Positions 38,064 through 47,288 of a DNA stretch of 64,000 nt are shown in pieces; the stretch's first letter is position 1; each line of letters begins with the position of its first letter. The position numbers were made by a program, and so were the translations under genes. This DNA comes from JACVRW01 sp963757815. Lineage in GTDB: Bacteria; Actinomycetota; Thermoleophilia; Solirubrobacterales; Thermoleophilaceae. Location of the stretch: positions 179,698 to 243,697 of the forward strand of contig CAVWSN010000017.1 in the NCBI GenBank assembly GCA_963757815.1, in the 5' to 3' direction. The notes under the pieces are model-generated. The model was not told the DNA's origin, ran no database searches, and was given only the letters and a program-made list of their open reading frames with translations.

Positions 38064-38929
38064 ACCGTCTCCCTTCTGAGGTCGTCGGGGAGCTCGAGCG
38101 TGGACTCCGTCCCGCGGTCGAGGGCGGAGTGGACGCGAAGGTAGTCGCGTGCGCCGGCCACGTCGTGCACGCGCAGGATGCGTGCGCCGCCGCGTACGGC
38201 GGCGCCGACGGCGGCGAGCGTCCCGGGATCGCGCGCGCCCGGCGGCCGGTCCGTTAGCGCGCCGACGAAGTCCTTCCGCGACACGGCCAGCAGTAGCGGC
38301 AGTCCGCGCGCAGCGAGCCGGGGCAGCGAGCGCAGCAGCTCGACCGACTCGGCGGGGGTCTTGGCAAGGTCGATGCCCGGGTCGAGGACGAGCTGGTCGT
38401 GGCCGACACCGTGCGAGCGGGCCAGCTCCACGCGCTCGTCGAGGAACGACTCCACCTCGCCAACGACGTCGTCGTAGTCGGGGAACGCCTTGGTCTTGGG
38501 CGGCGCCTGCGTGTGCGTGATGACGAGCGCGGCCCCGGTCTCGGCACACGCTGTCGCGACGTCGGTATCGGACAGCCCGCTGACGTCGTTGATCATCACC
38601 GCGCCGGCCTCGAGCGCGGCGCGCGCGACGGGCGCGCGCCAGGTGTCGACGGACACCGGGACGCCGGCGGCGGCGAGCCGTTCAACGACCGGCACCACTC
38701 GCGCGGCCTCCTCCGCGACGGGAACGGCGACGGTGTCCGTCCTCCCGGATTCGCCGCCCACGTCGACAATCGCTGCACCCGCCTCCACCTGGGCGAGCGC
38801 GGTCTGCACCAGATCGGCGGGCTCCTTCGGGCCCTGTGGATCCGAGAACGAGTCCGGCGTGGCGTTGACGATGCCCATGAGCACGGGCTCCGAGAGGTCG
38901 AGCGTCCGCTCGCGCAGACGGAGGATCAC
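38060..38929 (-). CDS. folP: dihydropteroate synthase
   Basis: 289 residues from GTG 38929. Family signature 1 VLMGIVNATPDSFSDPQGP and signature 2 GAAIVDVGGESGRTDT mark the pterin-diphosphate loop. VMINDVSGLSD, LVLDPGIDLAKTPAESVEL and LLLAVSRKDFVGAL follow the DHPS barrel, and the C-terminus ILRVHDVAGARDYLRV is normal. It condenses p-aminobenzoate with dihydropterin diphosphate in folate synthesis. It overlaps glpD and the phosphoesterase by 4 bases each. Confidence 0.95.
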   Translation of the reverse strand: MILRLRERTLDLSEPVLMGIVNATPDSFSDPQGPKEPADLVQTALAQVEAGAAIVDVGGESGRTDTVAVPVAEEAARVVPVVERLAAAGVPVSVDTWRAPVARAALEAGAVMINDVSGLSDTDVATACAETGAALVITHTQAPPKTKAFPDYDDVVGEVESFLDERVELARSHGVGHDQLVLDPGIDLAKTPAESVELLRSLPRLAARGLPLLLAVSRKDFVGALTDRPPGARDPGTLAAVGAAVRGGARILRVHDVAGARDYLRVHSALDRGTESTLELPDDLRRETV

Positions 38930-40584
38930 GCCGCTGCCCCCGTTGCCGCCGCCTCGGGCACCACGAGCCCCTCGGCGTGTGCCAGCCCGCGCCAGTCCTC
39001 GACCTCGCGCGCGACACGCGCGTCATCCCAACCGAGCTGTGCGGCCATCGCCCGCGCCACGGCAGGCGGCCCCTCGGCCCCGGGCGCCGTCAGCGCGTGC
39101 GCATCGAGCAGTCCGAGGCGGGTCCGCCGGAGCAGCACGTCGCCGACGGAGCGCGCCTGCTCGTGCGCCGCCGCAAAGGCCGCCTCGGCCAGGATGTCCG
39201 GGAGCGCCGGGCTGATCCGCCGGCCGAGCTCCGGCGCCGCCTCGGCCAGCCGCAGCACGAACTGGGCGGCGTGCCCGTAGCGGGTGGCCAGGTGGGCGCG
39301 GCCCTCGGCGTCGACCGACGGCACCTTCGGCAGCGCGTCCGGTTCCACGGGCTGGCCAAGCGGGATCTCGTCGGTGCGGCAGGCCGCCTCGCGGCCCTCG
39401 CGCTCGACTATCCGGTCGACCGCCAGCTTGGCCATCCGGCGCCAGGTGGTGAGCTTGCCGCCGGTGATCGTCACGAGGCCGGAGCTCGTCTCGTACAGCT
39501 CCGCCTTGCGCGAGATGTCGACCGATTTCTTCGGGTCGCCGGTCGAGATCAGCGGGCGCACGCCCGCGTACGCGCCGGTCAGGTCCGACGCAGCGAGCTC
39601 GGTGCCGAAGAAGCCGTTGACCGCCTCCAGCAGATAGGCCACGTCCTCGCGGCCGGGCGGCACGTGCTCGAGGGGACCCTCGTAGTCGTTGTCGGTGGTG
39701 CCGACGAGCGTCCGCCCGAGCCAGGGGAGCACGAACACGGTGCGGCCGCCGCCGGCCGGCACGATCACGCCCGCTTCGACGTCGAGCGCCTCCCGGGCGA
39801 AGGTCAGGTGGGTGCCGCGGCTCGGTCGGATCCGCGGGACCTCCTCCTCGGCGTAGATTTCGTCCGGCCGCAGCCGGTCGGCCCACACGCCGGTCGCGTT
39901 CACGACGTTCGTGGCATTGACCTCGAATTCGCCGCCGGCGACCGTGTCTCGCACCAGCAAACCGGCGGCCCGCCCGCCCCGCTCGACGAGGCCGGTGACC
40001 TCACAGCCGTTGGCGCACACCGCCCCGAAGCGCTCGGCTTCCCCGAGCACCGTGAGCACCAGCCGCGAGTCGTCCGTCTGGCAGTCGTAGAAGAGGTAGG
40101 CGGCGCTCGGGTCGCGGCCGGCCAGCGCCGGAACCATCTCGACGGTCTCGGCGCCGTCGATCGTGCGGTGCCGAGCGGGGCTCCACTCCTCGTCGTCGCG
40201 GCCGCGGCGCCACGACATCGCGTCGTACATGTTCAGGCCGACCCCGGTGAGCCGGTCGGGCCGCTTGCCGCCGAGGCTCGGCACGAGCAGCGGCAGCGGC
40301 TTCACCAGATGCGGCGCCAGCTCCACGAGCAGCGAGCGCTCGAGCAGCGCCTCGCGCACGAGCCCGAGATCGAAGTTCTGGAGGTAGCGCAGGCCGCCGT
40401 GGATCAGCTTCGACGAGCGGCTCGAGGTGCCGGCCGCGAAGTCGTCCCGCTCGACGAGCGCCACGCTGTAGCCGCGGGAGGCGGCGTCGAGCGCCACACC
40501 GGCTCCGGTGATCCCACCGCCCACGACCGCAAGGTCGAACGAGTCGCTCCCCAGCGTTGCGATGGCGTCGGAGCGCGGGATCAC
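38926..40584 (-). CDS. glpD: aerobic glycerol-3-phosphate dehydrogenase
   Basis: 552 residues from GTG 40584, whose G-T-G-A overlaps the nitroreductase stop. It has the FAD fold LAVVGGGITGAGVALDAASR, the GlpD substrate motif TSSRSSKLIHGGLRYLQNF, and FAD site 2 VVNATGVWADRL. RGTHLTF, LPWLGRTLVGTTDNDYEG and ITGGKLTTWRRMAKLAVD are also typical. The C-terminal DAO_C helical domain is present. It oxidises sn-glycerol-3-phosphate to dihydroxyacetone phosphate at the membrane, feeding quinones. Confidence 0.94.
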   Translation of the reverse strand: MIPRSDAIATLGSDSFDLAVVGGGITGAGVALDAASRGYSVALVERDDFAAGTSSRSSKLIHGGLRYLQNFDLGLVREALLERSLLVELAPHLVKPLPLLVPSLGGKRPDRLTGVGLNMYDAMSWRRGRDDEEWSPARHRTIDGAETVEMVPALAGRDPSAAYLFYDCQTDDSRLVLTVLGEAERFGAVCANGCEVTGLVERGGRAAGLLVRDTVAGGEFEVNATNVVNATGVWADRLRPDEIYAEEEVPRIRPSRGTHLTFAREALDVEAGVIVPAGGGRTVFVLPWLGRTLVGTTDNDYEGPLEHVPPGREDVAYLLEAVNGFFGTELAASDLTGAYAGVRPLISTGDPKKSVDISRKAELYETSSGLVTITGGKLTTWRRMAKLAVDRIVEREGREAACRTDEIPLGQPVEPDALPKVPSVDAEGRAHLATRYGHAAQFVLRLAEAAPELGRRISPALPDILAEAAFAAAHEQARSVGDVLLRRTRLGLLDAHALTAPGAEGPPAVARAMAAQLGWDDARVAREVEDWRGLAHAEGLVVPEAAATGAAA

Positions 40585-41092
40585 GGCAGGTACGTTACGA
40601 AGTCGCCGGGTGGGAGCCGCCCGGGGGGCTCCTTGTCCTGGCGGGGCGGGCCGAGGTGGAGCAGGCCGAGCACGCGCTCGCCCTCCTCCGACGCCGACGG
40701 CCGCGCGTCCTTCCGGCCGGCGCAGCACCTCCGGGGTGCGCCAGTAGCCGCCGAGGCCGCGCGCGTGCGCCCCGAGCAGCACGATGTAGGCGGCCACGGC
40801 GGCGGCGCAGAGATCCTCCTCGTCCTGGATCGGGTCGCCGGTCACGACTACGGAGGCCACCACCAGCGTGGGCGCGCGGTCGAGCTTGGCGGCCGCCTCG
40901 GGCCCGGCGGCCTCCTTGAGGCGAGCAAGCGACTCCGGCCCGACCACGCGGAAGCGCCACGGGTTCGTCACGTGGTGGTTCGGCGCCCAGCGCGCCAGCT
41001 CGAACAACTGCTCGAGCGTCTCCGCGCGGCACCGGCTCGGCCCCGTAGGCCTTGTGCGTGCGGCGCGTGCGGATGGCGTGCTCCACGTCCAC
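40581..41092 (-). CDS. nitroreductase-family FMN protein, two frameshifts
   Basis: GTG 41092 begins VDVEHAIRTRRTHKAYGAEPV, the usual nitroreductase N-terminus (RRSxRxY-like). One extra G near 41016 shifts into LEQLFELARWAPNHHVTNPW, the conserved WAPxxxNxQPW-like motif, and GLGGYWRTPEVLRRPEG. Another extra base near 40690 leads to SEEGERVLGLLHLGPPRQDK and the end FVTYLP. After repair the length is about 169 residues, normal for the family. The enzyme would reduce nitroaromatics, flavins or quinones with NAD(P)H. Confidence 0.8.
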
Positions 41093-41127
41093 GCGTTGCG
41101 ACGCTAGCGGATAGGGTCCGGGCCCAG

Positions 41128-41958
41128 ATGGCCTCCGGGACGGTCCTCGTGACCGGCGCCTCCACCGGCATCGGTGAGGCGACGGTGATCCACCTCCGCG
41201 AGCTCGGCTTCGAGCCGGTCGCGGGGGTGCGCAAGGACGAGGACGCGGAGCGCCTCGGCCGCAGCGGGATCCGCAGCGTGCGCCTGGACGTGACCGACGC
41301 CGACCAGATCGCCGCGGTCCGGGCGGAGCTCGGCGAAGGGGCGCTGGCCGGGCTCGTCAACAACGCCGGTATCGCCATCGCGGCACCACTCGAGTTCCTG
41401 CCGGTCGAGCAGCTCCGGCACCAGCTCGAGATCAACCTGATCGGCCAGGTGGCGGTGACCCAGGCGCTGCTGCCGGCGCTTCGGCGCGCACGCGGCCGGG
41501 TCGTGAACATCAGCTCGATCGGCGGGCGGGTGGCGCTCCCGCTGCTGGGCGCCTACAACATGTCGAAGTTCGGACTCGAGGCGTTCAGCGACGTCCTGCG
41601 GCGCGAGCTGCGCACCCAGGGGGTGGACGTGATCGCGATCCAGCCGGGCGGGATCAAGACCCCCATCTGGAGGAAGGGCGGCGAGGTCGCCGACGAGATC
41701 CTCGCCGGCACGACTGCCGAGGGGCAGGAGCTGTACGGCCCCATGGTGGCTGCGGTTCGGAAGCAGTCCGCGAACATCGAGCAGGTACGCGGGCTGCCGC
41801 CGCGCGCGGTGGCGGAGGTCATCGGAACCGCGCTGACCGCGGACCGCCCACGGGCTCGCTACCTCGTGGGAAAGGAGGCAAAGGCTCGCGCCCTGGTGGC
41901 CCGGGTGGTTCCGGACCGCGTGATGGACAGGCTGATCGGGCGCGCGCTCGGCGGCTGA
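41128..41958 (+). CDS. classical short-chain dehydrogenase/reductase
   Basis: 276 residues from ATG 41128. TVLVTGASTGIGEATVIHL binds the cofactor, GLVNNAGIAIAAPLEF follows, and the catalytic Ser (VVNISSIGGRVALPL) and YNMSKF (YxxxK) are intact. The tail (LVGKEAKARALVARVVPDRV) resembles retinol-dehydrogenase-like SDRs acting on lipophilic substrates. It is convergent with the ECF operon, with stops 3 bases apart. Confidence 0.88.
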   Translation: MASGTVLVTGASTGIGEATVIHLRELGFEPVAGVRKDEDAERLGRSGIRSVRLDVTDADQIAAVRAELGEGALAGLVNNAGIAIAAPLEFLPVEQLRHQLEINLIGQVAVTQALLPALRRARGRVVNISSIGGRVALPLLGAYNMSKFGLEAFSDVLRRELRTQGVDVIAIQPGGIKTPIWRKGGEVADEILAGTTAEGQELYGPMVAAVRKQSANIEQVRGLPPRAVAEVIGTALTADRPRARYLVGKEAKARALVARVVPDRVMDRLIGRALGG

Positions 41959-41961
41959 GCG

Positions 41962-43863
41962 TCAGGGCGCCGCCAAGCGCGAGCGGCGCACGCGCCGTCG
42001 CAGCAGAAGCAGCAGGGCGAGCGTGACGGCGACGGCTGAGATCCCGAGCCATGTGGAGGCTCCACCGCCGCCGTCGTCATCGTTCTCCACGCGCGCGGGC
42101 GAGGCCGCCGGTCCCGCGCCGACCGGTTCCGCCTCCACCGCTGCCGGCGGCTCTGCGCTCTGGGATGCCGAATCGACGGCCGAGCGGGAGGGCTCTCTTC
42201 GAGCGGCCGTGCCCGAGGACTCGCTCCGGGCTGCCGTGCCCGAATCGCGCCCATCCGCCTTGCCGGTCGCGGGGTCGCTCCGATCAGCCGGAGCGGCCGC
42301 GGCTTCGGCCTCCTTTGCCGGGCGCCGCGGCTTGCGCTGCGCTCGCGGGGCCGCCGCGATCGGAAGTGGCTCGCGCCGCAGCGCCGCGAGCGCCTGAGCC
42401 GTCACCCACACAGGCGTCTGGGAGCTGGTCGAGGAGTACGCGATGCTGCCGTCGCGCCGCTGCAGGCGAGTCAGATAGGCGAGCGCGCGCGAGACCGGGG
42501 CGGCTGCGGCGCGCACCGCCAGCAGCCCCTGGACCGCGTAGGCCGTCGACTGGGCGTTCGAGCTGCGGCCGGCCATCTGCCCGAAGCCGCCGTCCGAACC
42601 CTGGTTCTCGCGCAGGTATGCGACCGCGCGGCGTGCTGCCGGGCTGCCCGCTCGCCCAACCACGGCGAGCGCCTGGAGCGCGGCGCCGGTCATGTCGCTG
42701 TCACTGGCCGATGAACGCGCCACCCCGAAGCCGCCGTCCGCGTTCTGGCTGCCGAGGAGCCAGCGGACCGTCGGCCTGCCGGCCGGCTCGCCGGCCGCCC
42801 GCAGCGCCAGCACCCCGAAGGCGGTGTAGCTCACAAATCCCGAGATCGAGCCGTCGCGGCGCCGCCTCGCCTCGATCTCCGCGACGAGGTCGCGTCCGGC
42901 GACGCTACGGGGATCGAGGTCCGCCGCCCGCAGCACGAGGACGGTTCGCTCGATCTCCCCGATATCGCGCATCCCGCGCACGCCGGCCCTCACGTAGTCG
43001 GCGAGCGAGCGACCGCCGCGCCGCGCCACGTCGCGCGGGTTGTGGGCCGCCGCGGCGAGCCCGAGGCCGCTCCAGCCGCTGTACAGCGGACTGGAGGACT
43101 GGCCGGGCGCCGCGCCGAAGCCGCCGTCTTTGTTCTGTGCGCGCAGCAGGTAGCGCTCTGCGCGCTCGCTCGGGGTTGCCGCGCCCGCGAGCGCCGGCAG
43201 GGCCGCGAGGAACGCCAGGGCCAGCAGCGTCGTCGTCACGGCGCGGACGGCGCTGCGCTCCCAGCGCACCTCGAGGCGGCGGCGGTAACGCGTGAGCGCC
43301 CGGATGAAGGCCGGGCCGATCAGGAGGCAGAAGACGACGTTGCCTATGGCGTGGGCGAGGTTGTACGGCAGCGAGGTCCCCGCCACCACGAGGTAGGAAT
43401 CGAGGTCCTGGCGCGCGCCGAGCGTCCACTGGTACACGTCCATCCAGGCGCCGAAGGCGAGCCCGGCCAGCCCGCAGACGGCCGCGAGCAGCAGCCGGTT
43501 CGGCTCGCGTCCACGCAGCGCCCGCGCGAGCAGCGCCCCGCCGGCGCCCACCGCGCCCCAGCCCGCCATCTGCCAGACCGTCCACGGGCCCTGGGAGAGG
43601 AAGATGTTCGAGACGATCGCCGTGACGGCTCCGACCGCGAAACCCGGGACCGCGCCGAGCGCATAGCCGGCGAAGAGCACGATGTCGGTGGTGGGCTTGA
43701 CGTTGGGCACGGCCGCGAAGGCGAGCCGGCCAACCACGGCGAGCGCCGCGAGCGCAGCCACGAGCGCGAGTACGCGCGCCGGCGGCCGCTCGCGCTCGTA
43801 CCACCCGAAGCCCGCTGCAAGCGCCAGCGCCAGCAGCAGGAACGAGTACGCCTGCCAGCTCAA
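41962..43863 (-). CDS. ECF transporter S-component fused to an extracellular alpha/alpha-toroid
   Basis: 633 residues from TTG 43863 (TTGA overlap with the ATPase stop). Residues ~1-190 form a six-helix ECF S-component (NVKPTTDIVLFAGYALGAV, WMDVYQWTLGARQDLDSYLV). A further hydrophobic segment at ~205-230 precedes four prenyltransferase-type repeats (LLRAQNKDGGFGAAPGQSSS; WLLGSQNADGGFGVA; YLRENQGSDGGFGQMAG; LTRLQRRDGSIAYS). A charged Ala/Pro-rich linker and a C-terminal helix (WLGISAVAVTLALLLLL) follow. The toroid should lie outside the cell. By riboswitch context the ligand is cobalamin or a corrinoid. Confidence 0.88.
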   Translation of the reverse strand: MSWQAYSFLLLALALAAGFGWYERERPPARVLALVAALAALAVVGRLAFAAVPNVKPTTDIVLFAGYALGAVPGFAVGAVTAIVSNIFLSQGPWTVWQMAGWGAVGAGGALLARALRGREPNRLLLAAVCGLAGLAFGAWMDVYQWTLGARQDLDSYLVVAGTSLPYNLAHAIGNVVFCLLIGPAFIRALTRYRRRLEVRWERSAVRAVTTTLLALAFLAALPALAGAATPSERAERYLLRAQNKDGGFGAAPGQSSSPLYSGWSGLGLAAAAHNPRDVARRGGRSLADYVRAGVRGMRDIGEIERTVLVLRAADLDPRSVAGRDLVAEIEARRRRDGSISGFVSYTAFGVLALRAAGEPAGRPTVRWLLGSQNADGGFGVARSSASDSDMTGAALQALAVVGRAGSPAARRAVAYLRENQGSDGGFGQMAGRSSNAQSTAYAVQGLLAVRAAAAPVSRALAYLTRLQRRDGSIAYSSTSSQTPVWVTAQALAALRREPLPIAAAPRAQRKPRRPAKEAEAAAAPADRSDPATGKADGRDSGTAARSESSGTAARREPSRSAVDSASQSAEPPAAVEAEPVGAGPAASPARVENDDDGGGGASTWLGISAVAVTLALLLLLRRRVRRSRLAAP

Positions 43864-45473
43864 GGCGCCGCCTCCACGGACAGGGGCGCGCGGAGCAGCG
43901 CGGCGCCCTCCTCGGGCACGAGCGCCGCGCCGTCGGTGATGCGGGCCACCTGGGTCGAGAAGTGGCGGCCGCCGCCGAGGACCTCGGCCGGCGGGCCGTC
44001 GGCGATCACGACCCCCTGCCCGAGCAGCACGATGCGGTCGGCGAAGGCGGCCGTGAACTCCGTGTCGTGCGTGGCGACGACGACCGCCGCGCCGCCACCC
44101 GCCAGCTCGTCGATGCGCGCGGTCAGCTCATCCCGGTGCACGCGGTCCATGCCGCGCGTGGGTTCGTCGAGCAGCACCGCCGCGCAGGGCCCGCCGGACA
44201 GCACGACCTCGAGAGCCAGGCGCTGGCGCTCGCCGCCCGAGAGGTCGCGCGGGTTGGCCTGCTCGCGGCCGCGCAGGCCCGCGCTGGCCACGCCGCGCTC
44301 GCCCGCGTCTTCTACCGCGTGGTCGTGGATCAGGTAATCGCCGGGGTTCTGAAGGAGCAGGGCCACCTCGCCGGCGCGCTCGACCTTGCCTCGGCTCGGA
44401 TCGACGAGGCCCTTGGCAACCCTGAGCAGCGTGCTCTTGCCCGCCCCGTTGCGGCCCATGAGCGCCACCCGCTCGCCCGCGGCGAGCTCGAGCGAGATCG
44501 CGCGCAACACGACCGGCCCGTCCTCGACCTCGAACCAGACGTCGCGCAGGGCGAGCGCCGGCGGTTCGCCTCCCCGGCGGCGCCAGGGGAGGCGCAGGCG
44601 CCGGCGCGCACCGTTCGCGGCGGGGGCAGGGCCGGCCGGCGGCGGCGGGCGCAGCCCCACCTGCCCCACGCCCGCGCGTGCCTCCTTCACGGTCGCCGGC
44701 GGCGGGCGCAGCCCCGCGAGCGAGAACAGGCGTGCCGCGGGAGTCTCGAGCGCGGGCGCGGCGGTCGCGGCCCACTCGAGGAAGCCGGCCGGAGGCAGGT
44801 CGCAGGCCACGCGCCCGTCGGCCATCGCGATCACCCGGTCGGCCGCCGGCAGGCAGCGCTCGAGCCGATGCTCAGCGACCACGACCGCGGTGCCGAAGTC
44901 CTCGTTCAGCCGGCGCAGAAGCCAGACGAGCTCGTCGCCCGCCACCGGGTCGAGCTGGGACGTCGGCTCGTCGAGCAGCAGCAGCCGCGGCCCGTGGACC
45001 ATCGCGGCGGCGATCGCCACGCGCTGGAGCTCACCGCCCGAAAGCGTGTCCGTGCGGCGCTCGAGCAGGTGGGCGATCCCGAGCTCGAGGGCCGTCTCCT
45101 CGACCGCGCGCGCGACCGCCCCGGCGGGCTCGCGCCGGTGCTCGAGCGGCAGCTCGAGCTCTGCCCGCACGCCTCCCATCACGACCTGCGTCTCGGGCTC
45201 CTGGAAGACCGTGCCGCACACGGCGGCGAGCTCCCCGGGGCCGTGCGCGCGCACGTCGAGCCCGCCCACGCGCAGCTCACCCGCCGCCTCGCCGCCGTGG
45301 AAGTGCGGGACGAGACCGCAGAGCGCGCGCAGCAGCGTCGACTTGCCGGAGCCCGACACGCCGCCGAGCACGGTGAAGGTGCCTGGGGCGATCGCGAGCG
45401 AGACGTGGTCGAGCGCGGGCCGCGGAGAGTCGGGATAGCGGTAGCTGAAGTCGCGGGCGAGAGCGAGCGTCAC
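43860..45473 (-). CDS. fused EcfA-EcfA' ATPase of an ECF transporter
   Basis: 537 residues from GTG 45473, overlapping ecfT. Two complete ABC domains lie in one chain. The first has Walker A GGVSGSGKSTLLRALCG, signature DTLSGGELQRVAIAAAMVHG and Walker B LLLLDEPTSQLDP. The second has Walker A GRNGAGKSTLLRVAKG, signature RDLSGGERQRLALEVV and Walker B AVLLDEPTRGMDRV. They are joined by a Pro/Ala-rich linker at about residues 255-310. In ECF importers the EcfA pair drives toppling of the S-component. Confidence 0.93.
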   Translation of the reverse strand: MTLALARDFSYRYPDSPRPALDHVSLAIAPGTFTVLGGVSGSGKSTLLRALCGLVPHFHGGEAAGELRVGGLDVRAHGPGELAAVCGTVFQEPETQVVMGGVRAELELPLEHRREPAGAVARAVEETALELGIAHLLERRTDTLSGGELQRVAIAAAMVHGPRLLLLDEPTSQLDPVAGDELVWLLRRLNEDFGTAVVVAEHRLERCLPAADRVIAMADGRVACDLPPAGFLEWAATAAPALETPAARLFSLAGLRPPPATVKEARAGVGQVGLRPPPPAGPAPAANGARRRLRLPWRRRGGEPPALALRDVWFEVEDGPVVLRAISLELAAGERVALMGRNGAGKSTLLRVAKGLVDPSRGKVERAGEVALLLQNPGDYLIHDHAVEDAGERGVASAGLRGREQANPRDLSGGERQRLALEVVLSGGPCAAVLLDEPTRGMDRVHRDELTARIDELAGGGAAVVVATHDTEFTAAFADRIVLLGQGVVIADGPPAEVLGGGRHFSTQVARITDGAALVPEEGAALLRAPLSVEAAP

Positions 45474-46354
45474 CGGGCGCCTCCCACCCCGAGCCGTGCG
45501 GCGCGCCCGGCAAACGGCGCGAGCGCGAGCAGAACGATCGCCGCGCTCAGCAGCCACACCGCAGCGCCCCAAGCCAACTCGAGGGTCGGATAGGGCTGAA
45601 CCTCCCCGACGCCCGCGATCGCTCCACCGACGGCCACCAAGGCGATGCCGAGCGCGGCCCCCAGGAAGCGCAGGTCGTGCCGCGACCACGGACGCCGCCG
45701 GCGCGGCGGGCGCCCACCGAGCGCGTAGCCGCGCACCTCGAGCGCAGCCGCCACATCGACCGAGCGGTCGAGTGCGCCGGCGAGCGCGGCGCGGACCACG
45801 GCGAGCCGGCCGGGCGGACGGGGCCGGCAGCGCGCCGCGTCGCTCATGCGCGTGGCATCGCGGGCGAGCACCGGAACGAGCCGGTTGGCGAGCGACGCCG
45901 TCAGCGCGGAGCGGTAGGACACGCGCCGGAAGACGCGCAGCAGCTCGTCGGGATCGACGGCCGCGGACAGCAGCCCGAGCGCGACGACGATCACCACCAC
46001 GCGCATGCCCGTGAGCGCCCCGTAGAGGGTGGCCTCGAGGGTGATGTCGATGCGGCGCCCGAGCAGCTCGCCTCCGCGCACGAGCAGGGTGTCGCCCTCG
46101 GCGTAGACGAGCGGGTTGACGATCGTCACGAGCAGGGCAAGCGGGAGCGCCAGCACGAGCGAGCGCCGGATCTCGCTGCCCACGCCGGCGGCAACCCCGG
46201 CCGCCACGATCGCCCCCAGGGTCGCTCCCAGCACGAGCGGGTGCCGGTAGAGCGCGCCGGTCAGCGCGAGCGCGCAGCAGAATCCCGCACCCACCCCGGC
46301 GCGCGCGGCGTGCAGCGGGCTCGGCCTGGGCCTGTAGACGGGGACGAGGCTCAT
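45470..46354 (-). CDS. ecfT: EcfT transmembrane coupling subunit
   Basis: 294 residues from an ATG overlapping the lipoprotein stop. Five or six membrane segments include GFCCALALTGALYRHPLVLG, LVLALPLALLVTIVNPLVYA and VVVIVVALGLLSAAVDPDEL. EcfT-family coupling helices are visible as ALAGALDRSVDVAAALEVRG with A-R-G-like ends (ALEVRGYALGGRPP). It connects the two ATPase domains to the S-component. Confidence 0.9.
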   Translation of the reverse strand: MSLVPVYRPRPSPLHAARAGVGAGFCCALALTGALYRHPLVLGATLGAIVAAGVAAGVGSEIRRSLVLALPLALLVTIVNPLVYAEGDTLLVRGGELLGRRIDITLEATLYGALTGMRVVVIVVALGLLSAAVDPDELLRVFRRVSYRSALTASLANRLVPVLARDATRMSDAARCRPRPPGRLAVVRAALAGALDRSVDVAAALEVRGYALGGRPPRRRRPWSRHDLRFLGAALGIALVAVGGAIAGVGEVQPYPTLELAWGAAVWLLSAAIVLLALAPFAGRAARLGVGGAR

Positions 46355-47288
46355 GACTCCACGATCGGCAGCTTCTCCACCGTACGGCCTCGCACGGCGA
46401 CGGCGAAGGCGTCGCGCAGGCCACGCTCGTCGAGCGCGCGCACCCCCGCCGCGAGTCCCTCTGCGTCGAGGGCGGTCACGACCCAGACGAGCTCCTCGTC
46501 GCGCGGCCGCATGGCGAGCACGAGGCCCACGCCGTCGCCCGGCCGCACCGTGCGCGCAACCTCGCCGCGCTCGTCGAGCAGCTCGAGGGCGCGCCCGTCA
46601 GGATCGAAGCGCGCGAACACGCCCGTGGTCTCGGGGCCCTCCTCGAGCCCCGACGCGCCGCGCACGATCCGGACCTCCGGCCAGCGCGCCACCACCAGGC
46701 GCGTCACCGTCTCCGTGCCCGGCGCGCCCAGCGACGAGCCCGATGTCGACACCCCCTCCCCCTTGAGGGCGTCGCGCGCGTCCCGGCAGACCTGGGCCTC
46801 GGCGTCCTCGCACTCCACGCGCACGGGGCGGCGCTCGCCCTCGAGTCCGTGCAGGAATGGCTCGGGGTAGGCGCCGACGATCGCCGGTACGCGCATGGCG
46901 GCTTGCCAGTCGCGGTAGTCCCACTGCACGCGGTCTCCCGGGGAGAGCTCGAAGTCGGCGGCGCCGACGCTCGCCTCGACCCCGTTGACGAAGAAGAACC
47001 AGTCCGCCTCGCCGCCGGCGCCGTGGCCCTCGAGGCCGTCGATTGCCTGCACGAAGCGCCCGCCGAAGCGGGTCTCGATGTCGAACTCGGAGCGCAGCAT
47101 GCGCATCACCGTCTCGTCCTCGCGCACGCTCCCGATCCGCGCCGTCCCGAGTCGCTCGTGACCGAAGTCGCGCGTGACGGTGAGCTCGACGGGGTCGCCG
47201 CCGCGCTCCTCTCCCTCCCCGAGGCCGCAGCCGGCCAGCGAGGGCGACCGTCGCGAGCAGGCAGAGGAGCGCGGCGCGGCCGCCTCAC
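46351..47288 (-). CDS. lipoprotein with DUF4430/transcobalamin-like domain, frame interrupted
   Basis: From codon ~55 on the frame is open: ETVMRMLRSEFDIETRFGGR, then FVQAIDGLEGHGAGGEADWF, FFVNGVEASVGAADFEL and SPGDRVQWDYRDW. This is the DUF4430 pattern (ligand-side W-x-Y-x-VNG, then GD-x-V-x-W-x-Y). Upstream, two single-base extras hide a lipoprotein signal peptide: GTG 47288 gives VRRPR, then ALLCLLATVALLAGC with lipobox LAGC. The C-terminal half (DUF4430-following, ~120 residues) is unrecognised. It should sit on the membrane outer face and hand ligand to the S-component. Confidence 0.75.

Noticed and set aside
38977..41958. A 993-codon open plus-strand frame covering glpD and the nitroreductase
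   Set aside because: Only its last 276 codons are a real gene; the rest is Arg/Gly/His-rich antisense of glpD, typical of high-GC shadow frames.
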